Assembly (NCBI GenBank): GCA_022264855.1
Contig: JABYQU010000088.1
Coordinates: 1-61,150, forward strand
Direction of reading: 5' to 3'
Length of the DNA stretch: 61,150 nt
Source of the DNA: Lenzites betulinus
Taxonomy: Eukaryota > Basidiomycota > Agaricomycetes > Polyporales > Polyporaceae
The position numbers and the translations under genes are program-made. The notes below the pieces were generated by a model. That model worked only from the letters and a program-made list of their open reading frames with translations, had not been told where the DNA came from and did not search any database. This document shows, piece after piece, positions 35,152-46,738 of this stretch; the stretch's first letter is position 1; each line of letters opens with the position of its first letter.

Positions 35152-35156
35152 TATAT

Positions 35157-37339
35157 CAGTGGGTCCACTGTTGCCACCCTATCGAGGTCAGAATATTCAG
35201 CACCTTTACCGCCAGGGACTGAGGCCTGCAGCCAGTGCTACAGTTCTACAGCAATGACACGGCGATCGCGAGCCCTTACGCGTATATTCTTTCAGCATGC
35301 CGTTCAATCGCATACGAGGAAAGAAATACCTGACCAACCGGTGGTACGGCCCGGGCATGTAGGGATACAGCACGGACCTACCTTCATTCGCGCAGACCTA
35401 TAATTCCAACATCGGTCGAACGCGCCGTCTCGAGCGTCGCAGGACTCGGAGACCTCGTGCCGGGCTATTTAAGAGGCCAAGCCATCACGAATTGGCAGCG
35501 CGCGACTGAAGCGACGGCCGTCGCGAGGTCCATCCACTTTTCATTCGCATTCGCAGCGGGAGCGCGATGTCAGCATGCTGCAGTGCAGTGGGTAACACAC
35601 CCAACCGCTGCGCGCGAGACCCTGGGTGCCGCACGCGTGTGTGCGGGGGACAGCGGCGGGTTTGCGTTGGGCCGTGCACGCCGCTGACGGTCCGTTCCGG
35701 CGAGCCCGAGTTCTACATGCAGCCTGCGGGGTGCCTGATGCACTTAGTCTTTAACTAACAGCGAGAGCATCAATATCACGGGATCAACGGATGGAATGAC
35801 GGTGACACGATAGCACGCACGAATATGAAGAACGGCCGTCAGACAATGACATGGAAGGGTGTTGCACGCCGTTTGTTCCGAGTTTGCAGTCGTTCACCTC
35901 CGCCGTGACAGGCAGTTTGGTAGGAGGTGTAGGAGGGGTGCGGTGCATCAGGATGGCGGCTGCGGGAAGAAGTTGGAGGCGTGTGTACCCGGGTGTTGGC
36001 CGACGTCCGGCGGGGCCGTGCAGGTGCAGAGCTCTTGCCTTCCGCGGGGAATGAAGTATGAGGAAACGATCGTACGGATGGAACGGAAGTGTAACGGTGT
36101 TGGGGCATTGCAAGCTGTTTTGCCTTCGCGCGTTAAGTAACCCTGGGCCCGTATAGGTCGTTCGGAGGTTGCAGCGTGGCAGGGATCGATCGCGCATTGG
36201 TGTTGTTTATCAGTGTTCGCGCGGGATGGTGATGCGCCATGCCATAATGTCCATGAACGATCAGTGGCCATCACTGGAAACTTGGGGCCTCCGGAGGTGC
36301 TAACGGCGCAGAAAGGCCGTATGTCGAGAAAAGCGGGTGTGGAGTTGCCGCCGGGCCTGGGTATCGTAGGGACGCCAAGGAATTCCCTGACCAGGCACCC
36401 CGGTGCGGCGCTGCTCGCAGTGCTCGGAACCCCTTGGAGCTATTGCATGCTGGAGTGGACATGCATGAGTTGGAGCAGCACAGCTACCCACGGTACACAC
36501 CACTCGATTTCCATGGAACACGCGCGTTTGGCGTCCCTCTCGTGGGTAATCTTGGTACGAGCTGTTCCTAGAGCGGCGTCTGCAGATGCGTACGCATCAT
36601 GCTTCGTAGATAAGCCCACCGCAAGGCCGCATTGCATAGCCAACCGCAGCGCATAGCGCGCTGGTTCAGGCACGTTGGCCGGAGGTATATAGGGATCCGC
36701 GTAAGCTATGTTGGGTAGCACCGCGGTCGCAGATTTTAGGACATGAAGGAAAAATGTGGCGAGGCGTGGTGCAGTGTCTGCGCGGGCGCCTAACGGCTAC
36801 ATTGCCCAATTGAGGCAAAATGGGAAGACCCTTTGCGACGCGAGGGCGCCCAGCATTCGCGAGGCTGGCAGTGGCAAGACTGGCCACAGGGCGATTTTAT
36901 GCCGTCGGGTGTGCAACAATCAGCGGTAAGACTCTTTAAAGACCGTAAGGGAAGGATGCACGCGGCGGCGGGCGTTGCGCAGTCGCCTGCGCAACGCACG
37001 AGGTGGCTGTGCCGAACTCGATAAGCGTTTGTCCAGCACAGAGCACACGCCGTTGGTGGGTGTTGTGCAAAGCGGGGACGACAAGGAGATGTGGACGACA
37101 AGACAAGCAGCCAAAGGGGACAATGCCGGGGTGTGTGGACGCGGGAGGACAAAAGGCGTTGCGGGGCGGCGTGGGAAGGCGGCGGGGCGGAGGACGCCGA
37201 AGAAAGAGGCCCGGCGCATGCGGCCGGCTGATGGCAAAACATAAGCTGCTTTTTATACAGAACACGGCTTCAACTTCTCCTTCCATCTCTCCGCCCCCTC
37301 CTCCTCCCCGTCCCTCCCCAACCCGTCCGGTCTTTCACC
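35157..37339. other. Intergenic region, ~2.2 kb
   Basis: No supportable gene. Several GC-rich open frames occur (for example 36213-36656, 147 aa), but none shows a recognisable domain or splice pattern. A 63-aa Cys-containing frame at 35567-35758 follows a TATTTAAG box at ~35465 but lacks a signal peptide. A TTTATA box at ~37252 and C-rich sequence before 37340 probably form the GH16 promoter. Confidence 0.5.
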
Positions 37340-38544
37340 ATGTTCCGCTCTCTTGCCGCCCTCGTCCTCGCCCTCGCCGCCACTTCCACCGCCCTGGTCC
37401 CCCAGCACGCCGCCCACCGTCGCAGGCACTCAACATACGTTCCCCGTACCACACAGTACAAGCTTGTTGAACAGTACAAGGGCCATTCGTTCTTCGAGTG
37501 AGTTTCATTGTCCTCCGCGTCCGGAGGGTACATATAGGCGCCGGTTGGCCTTGTTTGAACACCGTGTCGTTTGTGCGCGCCTTTGCTGACACTCTGTGCT
37601 CAGTGGTTGGGATTTCTTCACCGATGCCGACCCTACGCACGGGAATGTCAACTATGTCGATGGCGCCGCTGCCTCCAAGCTTGCGTACGTCCAGGACGAT
37701 GGCACTGTCGTCATCGCGGTAGACGACACCTCCGACGTCGCCGCCGGAGGCAACCGCAACTCCATCCGTATCAGCAGCAAGAAGTCTTGGGAGCGCGGTC
37801 TTTTCATCGCCGACATCTACTCAATGCCCCACGGCTGTGGTGTCTGGCCCGCATACTGGTCCCTTGGCAGTGGCAAGGACTGGCCGCAGGCCGGCGAAAT
37901 CGACATCATCGGTATGTGTCCAGTGCGTTCGACACTGGCGCCGAGCTCATCCGTATATCGTAGAGGGTGTGAACAACAACATGCAGAACCAGGTCACCCT
38001 GCACAGTGGTGCTGGCTGCGTTCTTGAGAAGACCACCAACGCGCTGTCGAACCTCCTTGGCACCACGTGCGAATCCTCGAACGGGAACAACGCCGGATGC
38101 GCATGGCAGCAGAAGGGGAACAACACGTTCGGCCACTTGTTCAACATGCAGGCCGGCGGCGTGTACGCGCACACGCTCGAGTCCGACGGGATCGCCGTCT
38201 ACTTCTTCGAGCGCGACAACATCCCCGCAGACATTACCGCGCAGACGCCCGACCCGTCGACGTGGGGCACGCCCACTGCGCTCTTCCCGAACACGCAGTG
38301 CGACATCATGTCGCACTTCCTCGCGCAGAACCTCATCTTCGACATCACCCTCTGCGGCGACTGGGCGGGCCCCGCGTACGAGGGCTCCGGGTGCCCCGGC
38401 ACCTGCGCGTCCGCGATCGCGAACAAGACGAACTTCGCCCGTAAGTGCACCCCACGCAATCTGACCCCGCCAATCATGCTAACACTTCGCGATCTGCCCA
38501 CAGTCGCGCAGTGGAAGATCGCATCCGTCTCCGTATACCAATAG
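37340..38544 (+). CDS. Glycoside hydrolase family 16 endo-1,3(4)-beta-glucanase
   Basis: Secreted laminarinase-type enzyme that would cleave beta-1,3 (and mixed 1,3/1,4 or 1,6-branched) glucans, for nutrition or cell-wall turnover. Four exons (37340-37497, 37604-37911, 37964-38440, 38504-38544) give 327 aa. A signal peptide (FRSLAALVLALAATSTAL) is followed by a short pro-like segment with a basic RRR. The GH16 landmarks are SFFDGWDFF, SIRISSKKSW, VWPAYWSLG and the catalytic GEIDIIEG, whose second Glu codon is split by intron 2. NNNMQNQVTLHSG and CGDWAG also match. The active-site E-x-D-x-x-E is intact, so it should be functional. A TTTATA box lies about 90 bp upstream. No carbohydrate-binding module or GPI signal is visible. 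Confidence 0.94.
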
Positions 38545-40434
38545 ACGCCACGCATACCCACCCACGCCCACCTGCAACGCACCTGCACACCGCAACGCCT
38601 CTCATTTCCGCCCACCGCACTGCTCTCCTTTTTCTACGTTACGCTCCTATACTCGCCCGCCCCCCGCCGGCCGCCTTGCTCTTCTTCTGTATTCGTTCTC
38701 CGGGGCGGGCCGCACTGTACACACCACACATGCTAGACACGCCCGCGCCTCGCGCGCGCGCGCCTTACGCGACGCCCGTCGAGCATCCGGCCATAGCTAT
38801 CCCCCGTCGTCGTCCCCTACGTTAGTATCCGGATAGACACAGATAGCGCCCCGAATCACCCGGCCACGCTCGCCGTTTTCCCGTTCCGCTACCCGACGCG
38901 CCCGTCCGCACGCGGGGCCGCGCCCCTGCGACGAACCACCGCGCGCCCGCTCCACGTTCGTCCTGGGTGCAGACGCGCCGTCGGCTGTTCCGCATTTACC
39001 TTCCCCCTGGGCCTCGCGTATCCCGGTTATACTCAGTGCTCCGCAGCTTCTCTGTCATTGGTCCCATTATTGTGTTTCCCTAGCTCCATACTTACTATCC
39101 TCTCGTCTCGTTCCCTCCGGTCCCTGGGTGGGGCAGGCCCGCCGCGCGGGGTCCCTGCATCGTTTTAGACACGACGTCCTCGCCATCGCCGTTACATGTA
39201 CACGTCGCACATAGCCGCCGCATTATCCGTTCTTTGTAGCCACATTCATTTCACTGTACGCAATACATACACACATTGCATTATTGCCCGCCTCTACTTC
39301 CGTGTGCCTCCAAACTCGCCTCAAAGTCGAACTTGGGCCTCAGCGCCCTTGGCGCGGGCGCACAGCGTGCTCCACCCGACGCGCGCCGTTGCCAGTGGCG
39401 CGTTGTGCGCGATCGGCGACGGCGATGCCAAGGGCAGCGACGGCTCCGCGCGCCACCAGGCGCAGCACCCGGCGGGAGCGTTTACGCGGGCGCAGCCACG
39501 CCGAACCAGATCTTGACCTTCGAGGGGGGTGGGGGCCAATGGGGGAGGCGCGCCGCGACGCACCTCGTGTTTATATACCTCTCCGCGGCAGCGCCTACGG
39601 TGCAGGGAAACAACGGAGAAGCAGACCGCAGGCGCGGTCCTCGCGACGGCTCGATTTAGCGGCTCGACGGCGGACGCGTAGCGACACATGCCGGGGAAAG
39701 CGAAGATACTTGATATTCTTCTCGCGGGCGCGGGCGCGGTCTGTGCGATCCGTCTGGGAGCGCGTCGCGCGCGTTCTGGGGTGCTGCCGACTTGCTGGAT
39801 CGCGCGGGCGGCGTAGGGCTGTGGACGCTGGGATACCATTGCAGTACTCACGGCTTGGAATGGACTTGCGAAGACTTGGGCTGCGTTCAAGCGCTAGCTT
39901 GTGTCCATCGTCTTCTGTGTACACTTCGCCGCTTCGGCGTGGCGGGCGTGACAAGCGCGTGAATGAAGGTGAAAGATCTTGGATGGATTCAGCAGAATAT
40001 GGCAGCGGGGATGACGCCGCGACCGGGTATTCGAAGCTCGAGGCGCATGCGAACACTCCCGGCATCCCGTCTTGGAGCGGTCATGCCTGCTGCATCTTCC
40101 GACCTCGGGCTGGGTGGGAATTCGATGTCTCGATTGTGGTCCGCCGTGGACGATGCGGTAGGTCACCCCTAAGGGAACATAGCTAGGATGCTCGCACTCG
40201 GTCCGGGATCTGGGAGTTGCAGGCTCGCGCCGGATGTGATGGACAGAAGCCGTTTGGTGGCGTATGCATCCCGGTCGTCCGGTGGGCAAGGCGCAAGGAG
40301 CACCCGGCCCACCCAACGCTATGTTTTCTCAGTAAACAAACATGTTCAGCCCCAGGTAATGACGAGCCCCCCCAACCCCAGACTGCTTTACGACTGAACC
40401 GCCCACTGCGTGCCAGCCCGCGTCCCGTTCTTCA
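38545..40434. other. Intergenic region, ~1.9 kb
   Basis: GC-rich convergent spacer between GH16 and the AKR pseudogene. A 300-aa frame (39284-40186, plus) and a 189-aa frame opposite it are open only because of GC-rich codon composition (Arg/Ala-rich, no domain), so I do not call them. A short GCGCGC-rich stretch lies near 38750-38765. Confidence 0.5.
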
Positions 40435-41851
40435 CTAGTTCTTCGACGGCCGGATAGCTTCAGCCCGCGGCCACACATCGAACGTGCCAGCGCTCGCCCA
40501 CATGAACATATACTCCGAGCCGTCGCCCTGCCACGCCCACCGTCCGGTCAGCGATCGCTCAAACGCGTACGTCGCTTGCGCACTCACGCAGATATTCAGG
40601 GGGAAGCCGAGGTCAATGGGCACCGCGGCCTCGATGGTCTTCACGTGCTCCGGCGAGAGCGCGATGTCGAGCGCCTCGATGTTCGCGTGCAGATGCTCGA
40701 CCTTGCGCCCGCCGACGATGGGGAACACGTATGGTGTCTTCTGCATCACGTACGCGATGGCCACTGCGGGGTCCATCCAGCACATGTCAGCTGCTCATCT
40801 CAACTTCGAGAGTAGGGGGGAGGGGAGGGGATGGACTGGGGGACGTACCCGCTTGAATGCTAGAGGCTCCGACGTCGCGCGCGACCTGCTCAAGGACCTT
40901 CGCGACCTTCTTCTCCGTCTCGGTGCGCTCCCACTGGGGGTTACGAACGACGCGCCCTGTGGCAACCCCGCCCGTCAGCTCTACACTTTCCGCGCAACTG
41001 AGAATGCCCAGCTCGGCGACGCACCTTTCTCGCCGGTCTGGCGCCGGCGCTCCTCCTCCTCGTCCGTGCGGATGCGCCCGGTGGCGAGGACATTCCAGGG
41101 CGCGATGGCCATGCCCTCGAAGCGCGCCATCGGGATGATCTCGCGCTCGAGGTCGCGCTCGAGCACGCTCCACGCGCCCTGGTAGATCGAGAACGGCGTC
41201 TGGTTGGACATGCGCGCGTACCGGTTTGCGCTCGAGACGATGTACGCGGGCGTGTCGGAGATGCCCTGTGTGTCGTCGGTGCGAACAGCCAGTCAGTCAG
41301 TCAAGATGTGCAGTTTGATGCTGGGAGTGGGGGAGGGGGCGTACGAGGTAGAGGACCTTGCCGGCTACGCAGCTTCTTGAGCGAGGCCTCCACCGAGATG
41401 TGGAGGGACTTCATGTTGTTCCCAATGTAGTTCGTCTGCTGCTTGATGTCTTTCTGGCCCCGCTTGAAGTTCGCCGTATACTGCAAAGGTACCCTCAGCA
41501 TCCGCACACTGCATGCCGCACCCCGGATATTTTGAGTCCTACCTTCGTGGCGACGACCATCTGGTCGCGCACCCCGCGCGCCTCCATCCACTCGCCGAGG
41601 AACTCCTCCGAGCTCTCGTCCTGGTAGTTGTTCGCAGTGTCGATAAAGTTCCCGCCCGCGGCGTAGAACGCATCGAGCAGCTCAAAGCTACTCTCCTTGG
41701 TCATCGCGCCCATCCCGTATGCATTCCACTTGTCGCCGATGCTCATCGCGCCGAGGCAGATCGGGGAGACGTGCACGCCCGCGAGCGCGGAGAGGCGGCG
41801 GTGCCGGCCGAGCTTCGTCGCAGGCGGGGGTGCGGGTGCCCAGAGAGACAT
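40435..41851 (-). pseudogene. Aldo/keto reductase (aryl-alcohol dehydrogenase-like), internally deleted
   Basis: NADPH-dependent AKR of the fungal aryl-alcohol dehydrogenase group, expected to reduce aromatic aldehydes during lignin metabolism. Exons: 41851-41543, 41480-41345, 41265-41025, 40956-40849, 40763-40435. The Asp/Tyr pair (FIDTANNYQDE) and Lys (VVATK) are present, and exons 3-5 are well preserved (GISDTPAYIVSSANRYAR, FSIYQGAWSV, VFPIVGGRKVEHLHANIEAL). In exon 2, however, ASLKKLR is followed directly by sequence for AGKVLYL in another frame. Roughly 30 residues, including the expected catalytic-His strand (YVHWWD-type), are missing, and exons 1+2 total 445 nt, not a multiple of three. 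No splice choice restores the lost part. Pseudogene, or an assembly deletion; the break is near 41365-41370. Confidence 0.82.
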
Positions 41852-43045
41852 GGTGAGCGTGTGCGGTGGGTGTGGTGTTAGCTGGGTCGATGGAGATTGA
41901 AGGAGAGGATGAGTGGTCGAACTGCGAACTGCTGAGGGCCTTTTCTACCACTGTCCCACCAGGCGCAGACCGCGTATTGACCCTGGAGTATCGAGCCGAC
42001 CTGTGTACGCATTCTCCGGCCGGGGATTGATTAAGAGAAGAACCCAGGGAAGAGCATATACTTGAGTGCCTTCGTTGTATAGACGATGGCGCGTGTTCGA
42101 CTTCTTGAGCGTGTGGGACGGCAGCAATGATTCTTTTCGGGGTTATACGCGAGACCGCGTTTCGTCATTTTCCGAGTCGGCGATGGGAGAGGATGCAGCT
42201 TGTACACACTCGCTGTGTTAAGCAGGTCAGGATGTTGTACAGTTTACCAACGGCAGGACAGTCCACTCCGGGATTGTGATGCACGCGCCCGCTTGCAAAC
42301 CACGGCCGTCGGCGCGAGGGAGCACCGGTCGGGAGAACGACATTCTTGGATCTTCGCACCTCGCACATAAGAAATTCAAGGTAATTAGGCCGGATTCCTG
42401 AGGCCTAAAGGCCAGAGGTGCATATATGTCGGTGATATTCGGGTCGTAACCCAGGGCTCCGCCTCTATGAAAGGGGCGCGTGGGTTCCCCATATAACGCG
42501 CGATGGATAACTCATCCGGAGGCATCCGTGGGTGGAGGTGATTTTGCAGTGGAATTGGTCGGCCTGGGAAACGGGGAGGAGCGGTTGCCGAGTTGGTGAA
42601 AACTGAAGATATCGACGAGTGAGCGCGATGTACAACAGCACCGGTACCTACCGTGATCACTCAATGTCGACAGGTTCCATCATAAATGGCAGGCTGCGAC
42701 CAGACGTGCCGCCGGGAATGCCACTGCGGAGATGGCGCACGCACGATCTATGGATGCAATGTCCGAGAGCAATGGGACAAGGATACATCACCATATACAG
42801 GTGTTCCAAATGCACGGATGAACTGCCAGGATTGACAGAGAACCCGGTGGCCAATGTCCTAAATGCCCTCTCCGGCATCAACGAAAATGATAGAAAGTGA
42901 TAGTGGTCGTGACGCACCTTAGCATGGTACCACCACAGCCCTCATAGTCGTCGGTGCACGCAGCATGCTGGTCCAGGAAGACACCGCATACGGATGTCTG
43001 GTACGGCGCCGGACCATCATCGACCGCTCCGAAGTGAGTGCATAC
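41852..43045. other. Intergenic region, ~1.2 kb
   Basis: No supportable gene between the AKR promoter and the PEX7 3' end. The longest frames (42619-42900 plus, 42657-42917 minus) overlap each other and lack recognisable features. Confidence 0.45.
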
Positions 43046-44324
43046 TCATACACGGAATACATTCAGCCTGCAATCCCAGCTACAGCTCGCGAGGACGCCC
43101 TCCTCATACAACGACCATCCGCACCCGACGACAAACTCGGTATGCGGATCATGGATATACGCTAGATGCTGCCCACCCGGCTGGGGCGTCGTCGTCCACC
43201 TGTTCAAAAGTAAAGGCTCAGTTCTTTCGCCCCCAACGGCGAAACGCGCACGAAAGGAATACGCACACTCGGCAAGTCATGTCGTACCCCGCGCTCGCAA
43301 GCATGTCCGCGCGGTGCGGGCTCCACTGCACCTTCCGCACAGCGAGCTCGTGCCCCATGAGCTGCGCCTCGCACACGCCGCCGACGGCAGGATTCTGCGC
43401 GGCCTCGGGCCCGAGCTGCACCATGCGGCCGTCCCAGACCTTGATCGCCTTGTCGACGCCCGCGCTCGCGAGCACGAACGGGCGGTACTTGTTCCAGTCG
43501 AGCGAGAGCACCTCCGTGCCCGACGCGGGGATGGTCAGCGCCGCGGCGGTGAGCGGGGCGGTGAAGCTGTTCGCGGCCGGCCCGGAGGGTGTGTATGCGG
43601 GGGCGCGGAGGTCGAATATCTTGACGGTGCCGTCTGTGGAGCAGGTCGCGATCACGTCGGGCTGGTGAGGGGAGAAGAGCGCTTGGTACACGCAGGATGG
43701 GTGGGCGTGGATGGTCGTTATTGACCGTGCCCGCTCTGGGGTCCACTATAGCACGGTGAGCGGTGATAGTAAGTTATGGTCGTTTGGGTGCTCACTAGCT
43801 TGACGGTTCCGTCCCACGAGGATGAGATGAACTGGTCCTTATTGATATTTGACCAGTCGACCGAGAACACCTCGCGCGTGTGCTCGTGCCAGGCGCGTAT
43901 GGGGAGGTCCTACAAGGGCTTGCCGCACTTTGGATCTGGCGCACAGAGTACGGGGGGAAGAGGGCCTACGTTGATCATGATGTCCCAAAGCTTGAGCGAA
44001 CCGTCCCCGGACGCGGACACAAGTTGATTCTCATGGATTTCGGACCATGCGACGTCGTAGAGACCGTCCTGCGTTTCATAACTATGTATCTCAGTACATG
44101 CGCAGGCCAACGCGAACCACCCGCGCTCACAATTTGTCTAACGAGAGCGCGGGTACACCGCCAGGTCCTGGTCCGAGGGAAGCAAGGTGTAGTCTTCCAT
44201 TGCCGACAAGGCCATAATTCGCAGAAGAAGCTAGTGCGATGCGATTACTGTGAAACGGGGACCAGGAAAGACCATAGTGCGGAAAGCCAGGTGTCTGCAG
44301 CACTGCGGGCGGCGGTCTGTTCAT
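43046..44324 (-). CDS. PEX7: Peroxisomal targeting signal 2 receptor Pex7 (WD40)
   Basis: WD40 beta-propeller that carries PTS2 cargo to peroxisomes with a co-receptor. Five exons (44324-44131, 44081-43970, 43909-43796, 43745-43267, 43199-43046) give 350 aa, near the usual Pex7 length. The start HYGLSWSPFHSNRIALASS is characteristic of Pex7. Successive blades follow: QDGLYDVAWSE, LVSASGDGSLKLWD, WHEHTREVFSVDWS, FISSSWDGTVKLW, VIATCSTDGTVKIFDLR, PFVLASAGVDKAIKVWD, HELAVRKVQWSPH, and the terminal FVVGCGWSLYEEG...CSWDCRLNVF block. All introns are 49-68 nt GT-AG. Its start codon is only 97 bp from that of the divergent sirtuin gene. Confidence 0.94.
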
Positions 44325-44421
44325 CGTCGACGTCGACGTCGAGGGGCAAGCGGGGAAACGAGCGGAGCGCTGGCCATGGACGCGGGGAAAGAAAGAGAAC
44401 GGGCGCGGGCGGCGCTATCAC
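44325..44421. promoter_or_regulatory. 97-bp divergent PEX7/sirtuin promoter with a GTCGAC repeat
   Basis: Only 97 bp separate the two start codons, so both core promoters and 5' UTRs must overlap or run into each other's coding sequence. A tandem GTCGACGTCGACGTCGA motif (about 44326-44342) lies directly next to the PEX7 ATG; each unit is palindromic. No TATA box is visible. Confidence 0.55.
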
Positions 44422-46095
44422 ATGCGTGTCTCTGTACCCAACATCCCGGACGCCGTCCTCCGCGCGGCGAGCTCAGGCAAAGCCGCGGTCTCCCCCGCCT
44501 TCGCCGTCGACCGCATCGTCCGCTTTCTCGCTCGTGGAAATGTAGCAGTCATCACTGGAGCAGGGGTCAGCGTCGACTCCGGCATCCGCGCGTACAGAGG
44601 CGAGAAGGGCAGCTACTTAAACCCGAATTACAAGTGCGTCCTCTCCGGTGCTCGCGAATCTATGTGCAGCTAACATGAACACAGGCCAATCTTTGTATGT
44701 GACCTTTACTCGTTTAGACATAATGAGGCTGAAATGCGCACAGTACCATGAACTCATGGAGCCGACACCGAGGGGAGTGGGCTTCAGGTGTGTCCGTTAC
44801 TCATCCCTGCAGCCGGCGCTCCGAGGCCCGAGGGCTCACTGTGCAATTCGCGTTGCAGGCAACGATACTGGTACTCTACCCATACACCTGTTGCCCAGTA
44901 CAACGTTTTCTTACGCGTGCGTTTAGGCTACGATCATACTTGGGCTACCCATCTGTCCGGGATGCCCAGCCCAACCCCGTCCACTATGCTCTCGCCGCGC
45001 TCCAGTATGCTTCCGTCACGCGGCACATAATTACTCAGAACGTCGACGGCCTCCATCACAAAGCTATCCGCGACGTATGGGATGGCCCGAAGAGAGCAGA
45101 AGGCATCCTTGAGCTGCACGGCACTTTGCATGTGCGTATCCGAGACCTGCAAAAGTTAGAATATTGACATATATACGCAACATGGCAGAGTGTACGGTGC
45201 TCCCACGGGCACAAGGTGGGACGGCAGAAATTTCAGGACATGCTCGGCGGCGCCAATCCTCAGTGGAGAGCGTTTTCGGAGGAACTGGAACACTCCCACT
45301 CTAAACCGAGGACGAATCCCGACGGTGATGTCAGTCGCACCATGTTAGTGGACGAGCAACAACCCGTTGCTTACCGCGAGTTTGTATAGGTCGTGCTTCC
45401 GGAAGGTACGCGGTATGACCAGTTCATAGTGCCCGAATGCACCAGCTGCCTCGTCGAGAATCGGCATAACACGATGGTGAACATTCGGCCGATGCGTTGC
45501 GCCTGCTCGACGTCCAAGACTGACATGTTTGACAGCAAAAACCAGAGGTCATCTTCTTCGGAGAGTCAATAGCAGCCGAGGTCAAGAACAAATCGTAGGT
45601 GCTTGTGTGCGCACTCTTATGACACGGGCCTCAGCAAAGACTCCCCCCACAGCTTTGATATCGTGGACAAGAGCGAACGACTCTTCGTTGTAGGCACCAC
45701 GCTTGCCACATTCTCCGCCTTCAGGTATGTTCATGCTTCTCACCTCGCTGCACCAGCGCCCGCTCATGTATAACAGACTCGTGAAACACGCGCTTGAGCG
45801 CCGCAAGCCTGTTCTGGTTCTCAACGTCGGACCTACACGCGCGCACGAGCTCACGGGGATCGAGGTCCTCGAGCTTCCCGCGGGCACGGTCCTGCGCGAC
45901 GTTGTGAAGCAGGTCCTGTGCGTCTCCCTCCTACATCTGGCACTCGCGCATGACGCTGACGGTCTCCCTCGGGTGGATCATCGCAGGGGCAACGTCGCGG
46001 AGAGTCCTACGATTGCGAAGATGCTTGAGAGCGGCGTGGTGAAGACGCCGCCGGACGATTATGACGATCCTGTCCCGCGTCCCACGAGTCGTTGA
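44422..46095 (+). CDS. Sir2-family NAD+-dependent deacylase (sirtuin, SIRT4-like)
   Basis: NAD+-dependent protein deacylase. Eleven exons (44422-44633, 44685-44694, 44744-44787, 44859-44870, 44927-45131, 45189-45329, 45390-45476, 45536-45594, 45653-45724, 45777-45917, 45987-46095) give 363 aa. The NAD-binding start is VITGAGVSVDSGIRAYRG. TQNVDGLHHKA and the catalytic His in LELHGTLH follow, then FFGES and VVGTTLATFSAFRL. Zinc ligands are atypical on the N-terminal side (CSHGH), with CTSC later. The overall pattern resembles mitochondrial/bacterial class II sirtuins. Two micro-exons of 10 and 12 nt restore the expected KPIFYHELM and FRQRYWLRSYLGYP segments; without them both are lost. It shares a very short divergent promoter with PEX7. 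Confidence 0.92.
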
Positions 46096-46738
46096 GGTCT
46101 CACTAGTCCCATTCGGAATTCCCGGCCCCAACTGTGTCCCAATTAATGTTTTCACCCCACCCTGGTACCAGGCATATGACGTTCATAGAGGGTTAGATAT
46201 CAGCGCTCCCGGTTCATCATCCATTTGTATTCTACAGTATTTACGGGTCGATCTGATGCAAGGCCATGGTGTACGTTGTCGGGTGTGCACCTGCACGCAA
46301 GTGCCTATGGAATAACGGTATGTACAGATGCAACGGAGGAAAAGGAACTTGAAGGTGGGGAGCATTCATCCCTAATTAGTTTATGTACCGGAGAACATGG
46401 AAAGCAGCAGCGTGGGGAAGTACTGGACCATTGAGACAACAGCGATGCAAATCAGAATATGTACAGTGCAGACGGAGCATGACAACATGTACACGACAAC
46501 TAAATGGAGCAGGGATAAGATGGTGTAGCGGAGGCTTGATCAGGGGCACGTTGGCAGGGATACAGGTATTGTACACGTAGTCGATGGTATAGGACAGCAA
46601 CAGAGCGAAAGTGAAAGGAATAACACATGATCCAAACACGAGAGTTAGTTTGTGAAATGGGGAATGAGGTATCCTAAGGGGGGCGATTCTATACGTTTGA
46701 GTGGGGTCAGAAGCCGGAGGCAGCCCCGTACCCCCAGC

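Larger units (their letters stand above)
33108..35156 (+). repeat. Left arm of a ~2.04-kb inverted segmental duplication
   Basis: This segment recurs, reverse-complemented, at 55412-57450. It contains the promoter region, the complete five-exon Cys-rich membrane-protein gene and one tRNA-Val. Exons and tRNA are nearly identical between arms, while introns and the 5' flank have diverged. Homology stops about 5 bp beyond the tRNA-Val at the 35156 end. At the other end it stops 19 bp short of another tRNA-Val. Confidence 0.92.

Noticed and set aside
35567..35758. 63-aa Cys-rich small protein downstream of a TATTTAAG box
   Set aside because: Nine cysteines but no signal peptide, no paralogue and no splice structure; likely a chance frame.
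36213..36656. 147-aa frame upstream of GH16
   Set aside because: No recognisable features, and it overlaps other open frames in a GC-rich spacer.
39284..40186. 300-aa open frame (plus) with an overlapping 189-aa frame on the minus strand
   Set aside because: Arg/Ala-rich translation typical of GC-rich non-coding DNA, no domain, both strands open at once.
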